Origin: Struthio camelus
Taxonomy: Eukaryota > Chordata > Aves > Struthioniformes > Struthionidae
DNA length: 64,000 nt
Assembly (NCBI RefSeq): GCF_040807025.1
Contig: NC_090944.1
Location: 123,433,738-123,497,737 of the forward strand
Direction of reading: 5' to 3'
A program made the translations under genes and the position numbers. The notes under the pieces were generated by a model, which saw nothing but the letters and a program-made list of their open reading frames with translations, was not told the DNA's origin and ran no database searches. Below are positions 9,901 through 21,876 of the stretch, piece by piece. Each line of letters begins with the position of its first letter. Within the stretch, counting starts at the first letter, position 1.

Positions 9901-12658
9901 AAAAAAAATAACTGGCATAGGTATCTCATCCATATAGCCAAACTGTTATATTTCCGTCTGTGTTTATCTTTTTGTATATTGAACGTGAAGCACTCTTAGT
10001 AGAACTACTTTAGCATCTAGAAAATGAAATAGGTGTTTGTCAACCAGTAGCTCTTTGATACCGTTTACTCTTCTTTTCCAGTGCCTCACAAATGGTTCGA
10101 TGGCTGAAGTCTGTTTTTACTCTACACGCATCCTACCTTTCCACAGTAAGTACTGTGCCAAAGGTTAACACGCGTAAATAAATCTAGATTTAAACATCTA
10201 AATATATCTGTGTTCTTTCTTCAGTAATCTTTCTCCTGCTGCCCGCATATGGCAGTGCCCAAATGAGAGTGCAAAAGGCTGTATATCTGCCCCTTTCCCA
10301 TATTGCGTTTGCTAGCAATTGACTTAGTCATTCATGAAATAATTATAGTCATTCCGAAGTCAACCAAAATAAGTTTTGTCATACCTGTGAGAGTTAGGGA
10401 ACATAATAACTGTCAAAAAATAATTCAACCTGTGTTGTTAAATCCACTAGAACTAAATTCATTTTGCTCATCCTGAGCCTGTCTTGGGCGTGACTAGGTT
10501 TATAGGATGAGTGTACGCCAAAGCTGGCATTGGTAGGGTAATGCATTAGCTTCTGGCTTCAAATCCTTCCTTCCTTAACAAGTTAGGAATAAACTCGTGC
10601 TTGCTGAGTTGGAAAGTAGCATTTGGGCGCAGTTAATTGTTTCTTTTCCTGGGGATCTCCCATCTATTAAAGGATTGCTGTGCCTCAGAACTTGCACATG
10701 TTGCTGTTCCTGCCTTCACAAGTGGTGTACGTTCAGTTCCCGTTTATACAGCTTTATGTCTTCACCTGCCTATGTTAGTGACAGAGGAAAGGAAAAGTAG
10801 TAAAAGTAGAATTACCATGTTTTGAAAACAAAAATGATGCTTCTAAATATAGCTAAGTGTTAATTGCTTTAGGCTGCAGGTGATGTTTGTGGTGAACCGT
10901 CTGCTCTCCCTTCTGGCTGGAATAATATGAGCCAGCGTTGTTTGGGCAAAACTTAAAACTGTGGTTTAAAAATTTAAAAATATGACATTTCCGTGTTGGC
11001 TAACAGCTTCGTTTTCCTTCATCCCTCTCTTCTCCCAAGTTGCCAGACCTTATTCCCCAGCTGGGGATGCTATACCAATTAATGGAGAGCAGAGTAAAAA
11101 CTTTGCAAAAGCTTTCTCGTCTGCATGGAAGGCTCTTCCTTCTTGTCACCCAGGTGAGTTCCAGCTAAATGACATGGGGAGTGTGGAAGAAATAGTATGG
11201 GCAGACTTAGCCTTCTGTTGTGATGGCCTCTAACGGGACCTGTCATTAGGAACTTAGCACGGCTGCTATACAGTCACGCTGCTCATGCTGAAAGCAGTGC
11301 AACTGATTAACTGCCTAATTGTTACTGATGGTATAGTTCAGTGTTTTTTAAACATCCCTGCTCACTGAAAGTGTTGCATATTTTTTTTTCTTGCTCAACA
11401 TGTCTGCTAACACTTGACTTTTTTCTTAAAAGAGAAATATACGTAAGAGATACTGAGCCACTTCAGAGCAGGTGCCCCTCAAGGTTTATTTTATGTCCTT
11501 CTTACGTATTTGACTGTTAAACTGCAATTATAAATGAATGAATATATGTAAAACTTGAATGAATATATGTAAAACTTGATGTAGATTTCATTTATTGTTT
11601 TGAGTTTTGTTGACTTTTAAGGTTGGAATACATGATTCCATCTAAGGCTAATGTGCAAATTCCATTCAGGTTGCAGCATCGGAAACAGTTCAGGATGTAA
11701 CTGAGGTTAATCAGACTGCAAAGCTGGTATATGAGGATGGTGAGTGTTGTGAATTCAGGAGTGGAGCTACAGCTAGCATGCATGACAGCTGATACTTGAG
11801 TGTTCATGTTCCAGTGCTTATCTAGTAGCAGACAATCTATCGCAGAGAGTTTTTGTGGAAAATCCATGGCAGGAAAGTGAGTGGTAAATGACGGGGACCT
11901 CTTACAGTTGGTTGTTCCTTCCTTCCTTTCCTTTTCCTTTTCCTTTCACTGTCTCCCATTCCTGCTCCAGAAATTAAGGCATCAGTTAATTAGAAGTTCA
12001 GTATATGGCTTATTTTAACTGACAAAGAATCTAGTTTTTATACTTCAGGTTTCTAGTACTAACTGCTGTTTCACTAAGGTAGATTCAGTCAGGGAGTTCT
12101 TACGTGTTTGAGTCAGCAGGACTCCAAGGTAACGGTGTCAGTGTGTGTGCAGGTACGCTTCCAATTTGTGCCTTTTGTCTACTGTAACTTCACACGATAT
12201 TATCGTAACAGAAGTGATTAGTACCCAATTCATATTGATCAACATAGTCTTCAGGTAGAATTAGTTTTGGAGTTTAAATAGCACAGCTGGTGGAGGCCTG
12301 GCAGGCAGCCTGTGGGGTTGAGTTTTGTTTGAACAAAACTATTTTGAAGTCTGTCTGTTCTCCAGAGTAAAGGATTGTTTTCTCTCTGTAGAATCCTCGG
12401 ATGAAGGGTCTGATGATGAGATGATTGCAGATAAAGATTCAGATGTAAGTGAAGTCAGACCAGATGATCTTCCCTTCTCTTGTAACCAGAGTTGTGCTAG
12501 TGTGGAAGGTTCATCCATTCCTGTTTATTTTTCCCCAGGAAAATTGGGATGAAGATGATGAAAAAGAGGAGCAATCAGATGAACAAGACATGGCTGTTGA
12601 AAAGGAAATCAATGGTGATTCTGATTTGGAACCAGAAAATGAAAGCGAAGAAGAATAA
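1505..12658 (+). CDS. WDR43: WDR43 (UTP5 homologue), 3' thirteen exons; 5' end outside window
   Basis: WDR43 is the metazoan counterpart of yeast Utp5, a UtpA/t-UTP member of the nucleolar small-subunit processome needed for pre-rRNA transcription and 18S processing. Exons read here: 1505-1607, 2691-2755, 3199-3370, 3890-3976, 6004-6135, 6626-6763, 7595-7681, 9117-9148, 10082-10145, 11040-11153, 11670-11739, 12392-12444, 12539-12658 (stop TAA 12656-12658). All have AG acceptors and GT donors and phases that join without a stop, giving about 411 residues; the human protein is about 677, so roughly the first 250-265 residues are upstream. Recognisable stretches are [45 protein letters not shown] and [13 protein letters not shown]. 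The order is end of the WD40 region, linker, Utp12 domain, acidic tail. The acidic tail looks shorter than the mammalian one as I remember it. Two introns host C/D snoRNAs. Acceptor of exon 11040 is AAG rather than the usual CAG/TAG. Confidence 0.95.
3977..6003 (+). other. WDR43 intron with GC-rich block and snoRNA
   Basis: Intron of about 2 kb. Most is AT-rich, but 4590-4920 is distinctly GC- and CpG-rich, ending just before the snoRNA at 4944-5031. Inside that block 4821-4857 can fold into two adjoining 6-bp hairpins (TCTAAC/GTTAGA, then AGAGAC/GTCTCT). No coding exon fits the flanking phases. The remaining 5032-6003 shows nothing recognisable. Confidence 0.6.
4944..5031 (+). ncRNA. SNORD53/SNORD92: C/D-box snoRNA, SNORD53/SNORD92 family (copy 2)
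   Basis: A textbook C/D snoRNA in the intron between exons 3976 and 6004. Perfect 7-bp terminal stem GGCATGC (4945-4951) with GCATGCC (5024-5030); C box GTGATGA 4953-4959; D' box CTGA 4985-4988; C' box GTGAAGA 4995-5001; D box CTGA 5020-5023. The guide CTCTTGGCTGT just before the D box pairs with ACAGCCAAG in 28S rRNA; the fifth base from the D box faces the first C of GCC, matching the site I remember as human 28S Cm3848 for this family. It shares the 3' block TTGGCTGT...CTGAGCATGC with copy 1, so the two are paralogues. It would be processed from the WDR43 intron. Confidence 0.93.
6004..6135 (+). CDS. WDR43: WDR43 linker exon, lysine-rich
   Basis: A single 132-nt phase-0 exon between TAG (6001-6003) and GTAAAG (6136). 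It encodes 44 residues beginning [19 protein letters not shown] and ending in a basic run with [10 protein letters not shown]. The first half is a family-conserved segment following the propeller; the second half is a low-complexity basic stretch that could serve nuclear or nucleolar targeting (inference). It lies after a 2-kb intron that holds the second snoRNA and the GC-rich block. Confidence 0.93.
6626..11153 (+). CDS. WDR43: WDR43 exons for the Utp12 helical domain
   Basis: Exons 6626-6763, 7595-7681, 9117-9148, 10082-10145 and 11040-11153 encode about 145 residues. They begin [13 protein letters not shown] and continue through [52 protein letters not shown] and [18 protein letters not shown]. 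This alternating amphipathic helical pattern is the Utp12 domain (a C-terminal-to-LisH-type fold) shared by Utp5, Utp12, Utp13 and relatives, through which UtpA/UtpB subunits associate. The 32-nt exon 9117-9148 is unusually small; it ends ACAG and its split serine codon is completed at 10082. A CR1 LINE sits in the intron immediately after it. Confidence 0.92.
7682..9116 (+). other. WDR43 intron, AT-rich
   Basis: Intron of 1.4 kb with a strongly AT-rich stretch near 8335-8400 made of TTATTTTA-type words. No exon, snoRNA or repeat family recognised in it. Confidence 0.7.
9195..9349 (+). repeat. CR1 LINE, 3' end fragment
   Basis: In the WDR43 intron following the 32-nt exon. The segment contains the diagnostic CR1 3' UTR order: GGAGATATTCAAAACCCG, then GACCCTGCTTGAGCAGG, GGTTGGACTAGATGATCTCC, GGTCCCTTCCAACCT and the terminal repeat GATTCTGTGATTCTGTG. 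CR1 is the dominant non-LTR retrotransposon of birds and nearly always 5'-truncated; here only about 155 nt remain, with no ORF2 sequence. It is the strongest single clue to the host lineage. Confidence 0.93.
11536..11577. repeat. 21-bp perfect tandem duplication
   Basis: Two back-to-back perfect copies of GAATGAATATATGTAAAACTT at 11536-11556 and 11557-11577, in the WDR43 intron before exon 11670. Only two units, so probably a recent slippage duplication; length could be polymorphic. Confidence 0.9.
11670..12658 (+). CDS. WDR43: WDR43 acidic C-terminal tail exons and stop
   Basis: Three exons (11670-11739, 12392-12444, 12539-12658). The first encodes [23 protein letters not shown]; the second is a serine/acidic run with [10 protein letters not shown]; the last reads [16 protein letters not shown] and closes on [10 protein letters not shown] then TAA. 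Serines embedded in Asp/Glu are typical CK2 substrates, and such tails are common in nucleolar proteins (inference for this protein). The charge-rich end is the family signature for the WDR43 C-terminus and fixes the stop. Confidence 0.93.
11914..11947. repeat. Pyrimidine tract, (CCTTT)n-like
   Basis: A run of CCTT and CCTTTT units on the + strand in a WDR43 intron. Simple sequence, far from the next acceptor at 12392, so not an obvious splicing tract. Confidence 0.8.
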
Positions 12659-12965
12659 CAGCGTAAAAGAATAAACAGTTTAAAGAAGTGGGCCACCAGA
12701 ACTTTCTAATTCTGGATCATCTTGCTGAAAGATGCATAGTTGCATATAGGGAGTGCAGACTCGTGCACAGCCTATGTGCAGAGGCACATGTGGGGCACTG
12801 TGCATTTCTGAATCCAGAATGTTTAACCACGCCAGCCTTCTCTCGCCCTATTTCCCTGCGCTTACTATAGAAACATTTCTTCCACCTCATGGTCAGATTA
12901 TGCCTGTCATGTGGACATGCATTTGTATCTCAAGTGAAATAAATCTGCCACCTATGTTTGTGTGG
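12659..12965 (+). other. WDR43: WDR43 3' UTR, probable proximal form
   Basis: Sequence after the WDR43 stop. It ends about 20 nt beyond the AATAAA at 12938, where a GT-rich element (GTTTGTGTGG) follows, the usual arrangement for cleavage and polyadenylation. Longer forms using AATAAA at 13649 or 14071 are possible, so the true 3' end is uncertain. Confidence 0.55.
12938..12943 (+). terminator. Polyadenylation signal AATAAA, likely WDR43 proximal site
   Basis: AATAAA 280 nt after the WDR43 stop with a downstream GT-rich stretch at about 12957-12964. Best placed of several candidates. Confidence 0.6.
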
Positions 12966-13648
12966 TAAACTTGGTTCAGCTTTACATTGAATTTGTTTCA
13001 AATATTCAAGGATCAAAGACGACCGGTCTATACCTTCTTTTCGTGCTTCAGTTAGCAATAGCAAGTGGGCATCCTGCTGCATTTTTTCAAAAAAAAAAAA
13101 AATATTTTTGTAATATTTAAATTCTCTACTGAATTTCTTTTCCTTCCCCCATCCTTCATCGATTCAGCCATGCCTTGGCAATATGTAAATGCCAACTTGG
13201 CTTAAAAATGGCTTTTTCTTTTTTAACAAATTTGAACTCAAGACTTTTATATGTATAAATCAATGACTTTTCTTGTGCTTCAAAAGGACATTAGAACTAT
13301 CACTGATTCCTAATTTTGTTTTAATTGAGGTTGTATACAAGTTTAATGCTAACCCAGAGGATAGACTGTGTTGAATTGGGTGGGGAAAGGGGAGTAAAAA
13401 AGCAGGGAAACGAGAAGGTGAATGCTTGTGAATATATAGTGCACAGCTGTACGTTTATTACGGATTTTTAATCTCTCAGTGGCAGAACAAGGATAGCTAT
13501 TTGCTCAGCTAATGGAAGCTGAAGTGGTATAAACGCATTTTTAAGAGCAAAATACGGTAAAGGTTTGAGCCATTCACCAGTATAATGTACAATATATTTG
13601 TCTATAAATGGAGCTGTTGCAACTAGAGACCGCCCTCTTTGTAAAGTG

Positions 13649-13654
13649 AATAAA
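13649..13654 (+). terminator. Alternative polyadenylation signal AATAAA
   Basis: AATAAA about 1 kb after the WDR43 stop, followed by GTGGTGTTTGTTG around 13687, a good downstream element. Candidate distal WDR43 3' end. Confidence 0.4.
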
Positions 13655-14070
13655 TATACATCTCCTTTACCAAATACCTGTCCTGTGGTGTTTGTTGAGA
13701 GAGACCATAGGAGGCTGTTAGGGATGAAATGCCCTATTTGTACAAACCAGATTTCTAGTGGAAGAAGAATCCAACCTAAAGGTTACTGTGTTGTGAAAAG
13801 CATCTGTTATTCTTGCTTTCATAGCTCCCTGTGTTCCCAGTCATATCTGCTGGTTTGTTCACTGCTGTGGGGTTGCGAGGGTACCTGAAGGGCACAGTGG
13901 ATTATTGTATTGTTGACAAAGCTGGAAGAGGTGTGTTCTGATTTCAGAGAGATGAAGGTAGGCAGGTTGCAGTTTGACGCTTCCAGTCTTTGGGGTGTTT
14001 TAATTCACAGCACGTTAGTCTCTTCATTTTGTAAAGCTGGGTTGTTATTTCATTGCTGAGATACTGTGAA

Positions 14071-14076
14071 AATAAA
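14071..14076 (+). terminator. Alternative polyadenylation signal AATAAA
   Basis: AATAAA followed within 20 nt by GCGTGTGCATTGTTTG. Candidate most distal WDR43 3' end; transcript data would be needed to choose. Confidence 0.3.
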
Positions 14077-17000
14077 TACAAACGCGTGTGCATTGTTTGT
14101 ACTCTTGCAAGCTACCAAATTAAGCTAAACTGCCATGTAAGTTTTTAACCAGTGTTGATGTTCCCATATGCAGACTGGCTTCAAATCAAGCAAAAGATGG
14201 ATGCAAATGGAGGCTTGTTGGAGGTGAGTGCCTTTATCTGCTGAGCTCTTGGGGCCTTGGGTAACACAAGCAGCAGCTGCGTTTGGTCGTGCAGCGTCCT
14301 ACATGTAGCTGTGTCCCAGCCTTTCTGGAAGACAAAGCGGGAGCCCCAGGCTGGTGGGCAGGAGAATGGGCTGAGTACCTTGTTGGCACTGTTTGGGTGT
14401 GAGAAATAGCGGCACTGGAAACTCAAATGTGCCTTTAGGTTAGGCATTACCTGTGTCTGTCACTTCAGCACAGTAGAAATCCATTCCAGTAGGGGAGCTG
14501 TGGGAGAACCTGGCAGCAGGAAGAGGAGGGGGAATTTGAGGATTTTTCATTTATGACTTAGATACCAGCAAGCTGGTAGCAGAGGGTACGAGTTCACGTC
14601 TCCTACTGCAGTGTTAAACAACCAGGTCACACTGTCCTCTGAGCCCTCTGCTTGCATCATCTTTAAGCAGCTATCTTGCATGAAACTATTTGGGAATGGC
14701 AACTGCAAGCAATTGAGTTGTTCAAAAAATTACCCTCAGCTAAGAGCTGATAACGCGTTCTAATCCCTTACAACCCCTTACCTGTCTACAAAGCCTAAGT
14801 TTCAGCCAGCTGATGACTCTGAACTGGTCATGTCTTATCTTTCAAAGACAGCGTAACATGGAGAAAGCAAACTGGAACAGGGTAGCAGCACTTTACTACC
14901 GGGTCATCCCTTGCAGCCCTGCTATTTTTAGTGCAGTGAAGAGGATAGACTGTAACTGCTTCTTCTGAATGGTGGAGTTTGGCTGTATAAAGAATCCAAG
15001 ATGTCCAGAGCAAGCCTTATCAATTACAGAGTCAACCAATCCACGAGGTGGAAACCCTTGAGGTGTGCTTTTGTTTTTATTAGTCTAACTAGTATTATGT
15101 CCTGTTTATAAGCATCTGGGAAATGTTTGTCCAGGCACCACGGCACAACTTGAGGGTTTTTTTTTGTTTGTTGCTTTCTGTGTGGTAGCCTTAATTCCAG
15201 GTTCTGATCTGGAAATAAATGAACTTTGAAGGCTGTAAGGAGCAATACCTCAAATGACCACAGGATGTCACTCCTGTTTCACAGAAATATTTCAGATTCC
15301 TGGGCAACAACAGCAACCAGTGAATTGTGCTTTTGAGGATGGCATGATCTCATTGTTGCTGAAGGCATCCTATTGTAAGACAGTGTGACTCTGATTTTCA
15401 TCTGTTGTTATAGTTCTTCTGCAGGGACTTAGTACTATACCAGAACTTGGTGCAAGAGCCTGCTTGTTGCCTCTCTTGCTAAATATTTCAGTCTTTCATC
15501 TGATTCTCTGAAGTTCTGGCAGGGGAATAAGAGCTGTCTGTGTGGGATGTGCACCTGTGTGTTTTCAAGGTTCTGCTATTTACAGACTTGGAATATGGAT
15601 GTTTTGCTCTTGGGCTCGCTGCAAGCGGTAGTAAGGGATGTTCCTGATTTCCTTGAAAAGCTTAAACCTTTTTTTTTTTTTTTTGGCTGGTGGCTTCTCT
15701 GTCTGAAATTAAGTATGTCAAGGTCATTGGTCTAAGAAGTTGCAAATAAAAACAAAACATACATTGTTCAAAGAAGGTTAGAGGAGGAGAATATGGAAAG
15801 GGAGAAAAGAAGGAAAGATTTAAGATACACACCTAGTCCCTGGAACATTCCTCATTACTGGGAATATCAGCACTTTGACATTTGAAAACTGCATGTGCAA
15901 ATTACTAAGATATGGTATGTAGCCTAATAACAGAGTTCTGCTTTAGGGCATTCTGTTATTAATCAGGAGCTTGGCACACTCACAGTATTTGGCCTTTTTG
16001 CATAGGAGGGAGCTGTTGTGTGGTAGAGGAAAACTGCTTGCTGTCTGCAGTTTTGCTCTTTCATTCCCTAGAGATTTAATCTTGGTTTATGCACAGGTTA
16101 ATTTGTGGCCTGTGGGTTGTTGGTTCCCTGCTCCCTTAAAGGGCTGAAGAGATGATTGCGGCAAATGCTCTGTTTCCTTGCAGATGTGCCCGTGCTTACA
16201 TGTGTGGGACCTTGATGAACCAGCCAGGACATTCTCTGTGTCCCTGGTTTGTAGAAGAGCCAGATACTTTGTGAGTGAACTTATGGTGGGTGGCTTTCCT
16301 TTAGAGAACAGAGTGATTTAACACTGAAAGGAAAAGCTATTCCTACCCCCCCAGTCTGCTATTTCACCTGGGTGCCATGTGGTCATACACTTCCAGCATG
16401 CAGCATTTGGGATTGGTCTCACCACCCCCCTCCCAGAGTGCAGGTCCTTGAGCTCTCTGTGACTGGGTGTGCACAGCGCCGCGTGTCACACGAAGGGTCG
16501 CTGAAGCTGTGGTTTGGAGATGATGTAGTAAAGCAAATAGCACGTGATATCGCATGAGTGTCTGGATGCCTCGGCTCTTAAATTGTGACGGCTGTGATGT
16601 TTTTCAGTTCGTTGAAAGATTTATAAGGTCTTGGTTTAAACAGGAGAGAGAGAAATCAACTTCCTGTTTAGTTAGGGTTGCAGAAACAGCATGGGAAACC
16701 ACTGTGCTCAAGCAGAGGAGATAACTTGCGAAAATGTATTTGGTTATTGCCAGAATGATTGTTTTTGACTCAACTGCCCGACATATATTTTTTTGAGAGT
16801 CTTTTCTTCAAAACTGCCTCATATCCAGCACTTGCAAAGTCAAGGAGATCATGGAGAAAATCCTTCTGTTTGGAAGAGAGCCTGGGCCTCTGCACGAGGA
16901 AAAGTCTGAGTATCTTCACCCTCGCGTCTGTTTTGGCAGCAAGATACAACATTGCTCAGCAAGAAGGGATGATAGATAAGCAAGGTCTGTTTAAGTGGAT

Positions 17001-17511
17001 CTCTCGTCATCCAGGAGAGGAAGTGAAGTCACGGTCAGACTTGGAGTCTATGCAAAGCTTTTCTAATCACAGATATGGGAGTAACTGGTTTATTTCAAAT
17101 ATTTTGGCTCAGTAATGAGCACTATAAATTAGGAATATTTTTAGGAACTAGTAGAGCATTTTGTCCCTGAGGCAAAAATTATTCCCCCAAGCTCCACGGG
17201 GGTTTGGAGGAGGGGGCTTGTCTGTACGTTCCTCCCGTTATGGTTACTCCACGCTCGTGCTTAAATCACCCTCCCTTAATCTCTGCATCTGTGATGTGAA
17301 GGACCGTTTGCTTTCATCAGCGTTAGAGAGCGCTTGTCCATTGGTGATTTTACAGACTTCCCCGAGCCCCTCCAAAAAAAGTCAACGGCGCTTCAGTGTC
17401 TGATGGCACGTTTCAGAAGGAGCGAGCCTGTGTGTTTGTCGGGCTCTCCTGCACGTAGTAAACTCGTTCTTTATGTTCAGCTGTTGGCCGGCGGGGGGCC
17501 ATAAATGATTT

Positions 17512-17525
17512 ATAACCATGGCAAC
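17512..17525. promoter_or_regulatory. X-box (RFX transcription factor motif)
   Basis: ATAACCATGGCAAC fits the ciliary X-box consensus RTHNYYWTRGHAAC at every position and forms the imperfect palindrome typical of RFX dimer sites. RFX factors drive ciliary genes, and the next gene downstream, TOGARAM2, belongs to a cilium-linked family. The site is 22 kb from the first TOGARAM2 exon proposed here, so it would be a distal enhancer or an alternative promoter (inference). A GC-rich stretch GGCCGGCGGGGGGCC lies just upstream. Confidence 0.5.
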
Positions 17526-20500
17526 AGTTGCTGTGGGAAACTGGCATCAACAAGAGTCTCTTTCATGTCCACATCAATGAATGCATTAAAAAATCTTCCC
17601 ACTCTGAATCGGGCAAGACCATTTGTGACACTTTCCAAAAATCTGGTGTAGAGGTAAGTCGGACTGAAACGATATCACACGCTGTGTCTAGTACAGCCAC
17701 CGACGACCCTTTCAGCTGTCTCCAGTGGAGGGACTTGTTATCCGGTCCAAGAAATGCTTTCTGTCCCAGCTGCATCTGGGTTCTGCGGGAAGGGGGACTG
17801 ACAGCGAGAGGTTGCTAGAAGTTGCTTTTGCTGCAGTTGTGGTGTTTGAGAGATTTCTGTAATGCAACAAATCTCGTGGTGTAAGCTCTTGGAACATACG
17901 TACGCTGGTATTTGTAGTCGCTGTTTCAGCTGATGGCTCCCAGCGTTCCTTAGGGGGAAGGAGCTCGGATCCTCGCTGCACTTGCAGTTCTCGGAAGCTT
18001 TATCTTTCAGTCAAACTCCTCAAGGCAAGGGGTATAACTGAAATACGTTTTGCAGCTGCAATGAAAGAATTTGAGAAGGATGCACATTTAGTAAGGGATA
18101 CTAATAAGATGGAGGGAAGGCTTTACCTCTCTGTCAAGTGAATCCTAAGCTGACAGTTCCTTTTCTACAGTCTTCTCAATTCTAATGAAATATTTTCATG
18201 TTTATATGAAGGGTTTTTCCCCCTCTATCTGTAAATACGTTTCTGCTTAACTAAGGTCATTCCACAGAAAACTTGCTTTATAAGGAGCTGAAAGCTGCAG
18301 TTGCTGCAGCTTTGTGAGGCAGTCTGCTTCTGATTCTGGAGGTTGGTTGGTGCTTCCCGGGGGTCGTTCCTGCCCCCTGCCTTGCAGAGTTCCGTAAGTT
18401 CCGGCTTAGTTTGCCTGTTTTTGCTTATCATAGACGGTTTTTCTAACACTTGTGCCGTGGCTGCATGTAGAAGAAACGCCAGAGCATAGCCAGTCTGTCA
18501 GCTAGCTTCTGATCAGCATACAATGCACTCATGAGCGTGCGCAAGGCTTTCGCTTTAAGTTGCCGAGTCTTAAGACTTGACTCTGCTGTAGTAAGAAGCC
18601 AGCTCGATGCGTGATGCATTGAAACCGGAAAAGACTTGGGGGAAAAATTTGTGTTTGAGTCTTTTTGTGATGAAGACCTGCTGCCTTGTTTTTAACAGCA
18701 CTAGGTGGCATCCAGGCCCCTCTTAAGGGTTCCGAAATGTTGCAAGCAGAACGTTGCTCTGCACGCTGCTGTGCTGGTTAACCTTTCTCTGTACCCTGGA
18801 TGAGGTGCCCGTTGTCTCCAAGACACGTATGTGATAAGGATGAGTCAGAACAGTGGTCACTTACCGCTCACAGGTGATCTCCTCCTAAGCTGAATGTCTT
18901 TCAGCAGAAGTCCGTATTTTTACGGATATAAGGTTACTTTCTGCTTAGAAATGGTGTCTTGAATACTTTTCTGGAAGCTCACGTTTGAAGTGAGTCTTCA
19001 ATATAACTTGGAAATGGTACATTTGCAGAAGAAGAATTTACTTTTGAGCAGGCTATAATAATTTGCTAATTTGGTGCGGAAAGAGGGGGAGGCCATGTGA
19101 ATGATAAGGGAAAGAAGAACTGAAGATTTCAATTTTGAATTTTTTGTATTGGGGAGATGCTGACGCATTTTATTTTAATTCTCTAACAGAACCTTTGACT
19201 TCTTTCAAAGTTGCCGTTTTTAAACTGGCTTTAATGTTTTGATTTAATCTTCTGTAAGTAATCGTAAGGCAACCTCCAATCGTGTCACTTCTTTATTCGA
19301 GTCAAATGTTGTCCTTTATTTTATTCAGGCACCAAACTGGAAAGTCTGTTTTCCTCACTCTGCTCTGGGGAGGAGTGCTGCTGAGGGGCAGTGCAGCAGG
19401 CAATGAGTCAAGTGAAACCCTGCTCCAGAACTGCTCACCTGAGCAGATGCTTTCAGTTTTCCGTGTCGTTCAGAGCTTGTCTTGAACGCAGTAGTACTCC
19501 TGGTCATATTCCAGCATTTAAAAATGGATGCATTGATAAGAGTGCTGTAATCTAAAATATTTTACCTGGCTCTTACCTCACAGTTCAAGGGTCATGCCTT
19601 GTCTAAGGCCTAAGCAAAGAAGCGGAGCCCGTCTCTTGGCACCCCTCTCAGGAGTACGTATCCACCTGGATACCTACTGGGTAAGAGTATGGACTGCAAC
19701 GGAGCCGCCTGATTTTTGCGAGGAAGGCTGGGATGTGTCGCTGTCGCAGACCCCGGTGCAGCCTCACGGAGCCGGTCTGCCGCTTGAGGCGGCCGGGCAC
19801 GGAAAGTGAGGTGAGAATTTGGTGCTGTCAGACTGTGGCTGTCAGTCTGTAGATGTCATGGCTCAGCTGGGTCTCCAGGACAGGCAGGGAAGGGGACTGA
19901 CAGGACGGGTAGGGCCATCCTGATACCGAGCTTTGGGATTTGGGAAGGGGACCAAATGACGTGTTGGCTCTCTGGCTGAGCCAGGCAGAGAAACACCTAA
20001 TACACCCTCAGGAGGGGAATATAACTTCTGGGGACTGGAAGAGAAAATAACCATCGGGATAGACTTTTTTTTTTTTTTTTGGTTCAGTCTGCAGCTTCCA
20101 GATTTCTAAACACTTTGAAAAACGGTGGGGAGGAATGTAGCTAATACAACATTGCAGTAGTGCTCTGCCTTGGTCTGTGTGGACCAGGATCTCTCCCCAA
20201 GCCTTTGCGGTCCGTTAAACAGGCAGGCCTTGGTGTTGTGCTCCTTTGAGCACGACTTCTGACTCTGCTTTACACAACAGCAGTCTTTCCCTTCTATGGA
20301 GAAGGCTCTTGCAATGTTTCTAAAATCTTGGAATGACAGAAAAAGAAGGAAAATTTTTTTTTTTTTTTAAATGTACAGCAGTGATAGCACTTTTGGAGAT
20401 ATGCAGAATTTAAGCACGTTCAGGGACAACAAAAGGTTGCCAGTCTAGTCCTTGTAAGAAGATAGCTGTAGAAAACAGTTAAATAAGCATGGCCCGTGTG

Positions 20501-21828
20501 TTCACCTTCATTTGTGAGATGTGTTTCTCTGGTCCACGAAGTTTTCCCAGCGTGCACAGGATCTCAGCTTTCATCGATTTCAAGTGTGCTTTTAGTTCTC
20601 TTGGTTTCAGAAAGCACCTCCCAAGAGAACCAAGTCTAATTTATCCAATGTGATTAGGCTGAATGTGCAGGTTGCCTGAAACCTGTTAGTTTGTCCCCAT
20701 TCCCTGCTGGCTGGAGCACCAGCAGTCCTAAAACCCAGCGATGCTGCTTTACGGTCAGCACGTAGCGTTTTCCCCGCTGGTGGTTCCCGTCGTGACCTGG
20801 GGAGGGGATCAGAATGAGATGCTGACGCCTAGGGGCTAGAGTTGGGGCAGGGGAGCAATAATCCTGGGAAGCTGTTATGTTCCTCACTGGGTGAATGAAG
20901 AAATAATATTCTAAGCAAATGCTTCTATTGGTTCCCCCATAAAGGCCATGTTTCCCCCTTGATCTCTCTGCGTACCTTCTGCTGAAGGTGGTGATGTGGC
21001 ATTATGCAGCTAACGTTTGTTCCCCAGACTGAAGTATGTGTTTAAATGTATTACTGAGGCTGCCCTTTGGAGACAGTCTGATACTGAGACATCACTGACA
21101 TGTTGGGAGGAGAGGAGAAACTGGTGACAAGAGTGGCCAAGGGTCCGGAGGCCTGGGAGAGTCACAGGTGTAATCTGCTGTGGCCTGTAAGAGCTAGCGA
21201 ATTGCCCAAGGGAGCCCAACGCATAGGGTTGAAGCATTGAGCCCAGATGCAGGAAATAATGTTACTGTGTCACTCAAAGAGGTCTTGACTGATTAGGTAA
21301 GGTGATCTCGTGTAACTTTGAGGCCAAAGATTTTATTTTCTCCCAGGGATTTAAGATTAGAGTCTTAATTGCATCTGCTGAGAAATGCTCTGAACATCAA
21401 AAACAGGGCTTGCTGAGTTGGGCTCCAAGTGTCATCGCGTTATAGCTGTTGAAGGATTAGATTAGAGTATATTCCCCTGTGCAAATCTTCCTTCCATTAA
21501 CCTCCCCAGTCCGCTTGACTCTTTCAGTTGCCAGGTTAGCATCTCTGAAGAATGACGTCCCTCCGTTTGTCAGTCTTTCCTTTGTGTATGGTTTCGCACT
21601 GCTGGAGCCCAGTAAACAATTCTGGTTAGAAAACAGCTTTTAGCACTGTTTTGTACTATCGTGCTCTAAAATCCTGGAGAGGGGAGGTTTGGGGTTCTCC
21701 TCTGCTCCATCTCTCTAAGCTGCAGCATTCTGCATTTCCATTAAGAGGGTTTAAAGCATGGTTTTGGTAGGGAACAATTCCTGTTCAATATGTGAACAGG
21801 GGAAGGGCTGGCAGAGTGGAAGGGAGGC

Positions 21829-21876
21829 GTGTGTATACATATATATGTGTGTGTGTGTGTGTATTTGTGTACATAT
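21829..21876. repeat. TG/CA microsatellite
   Basis: Alternating TG with flanking ATATAT and TATTTGTGTACATAT segments. Purine-pyrimidine alternation could form Z-DNA; otherwise ordinary simple repeat. Confidence 0.9.
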
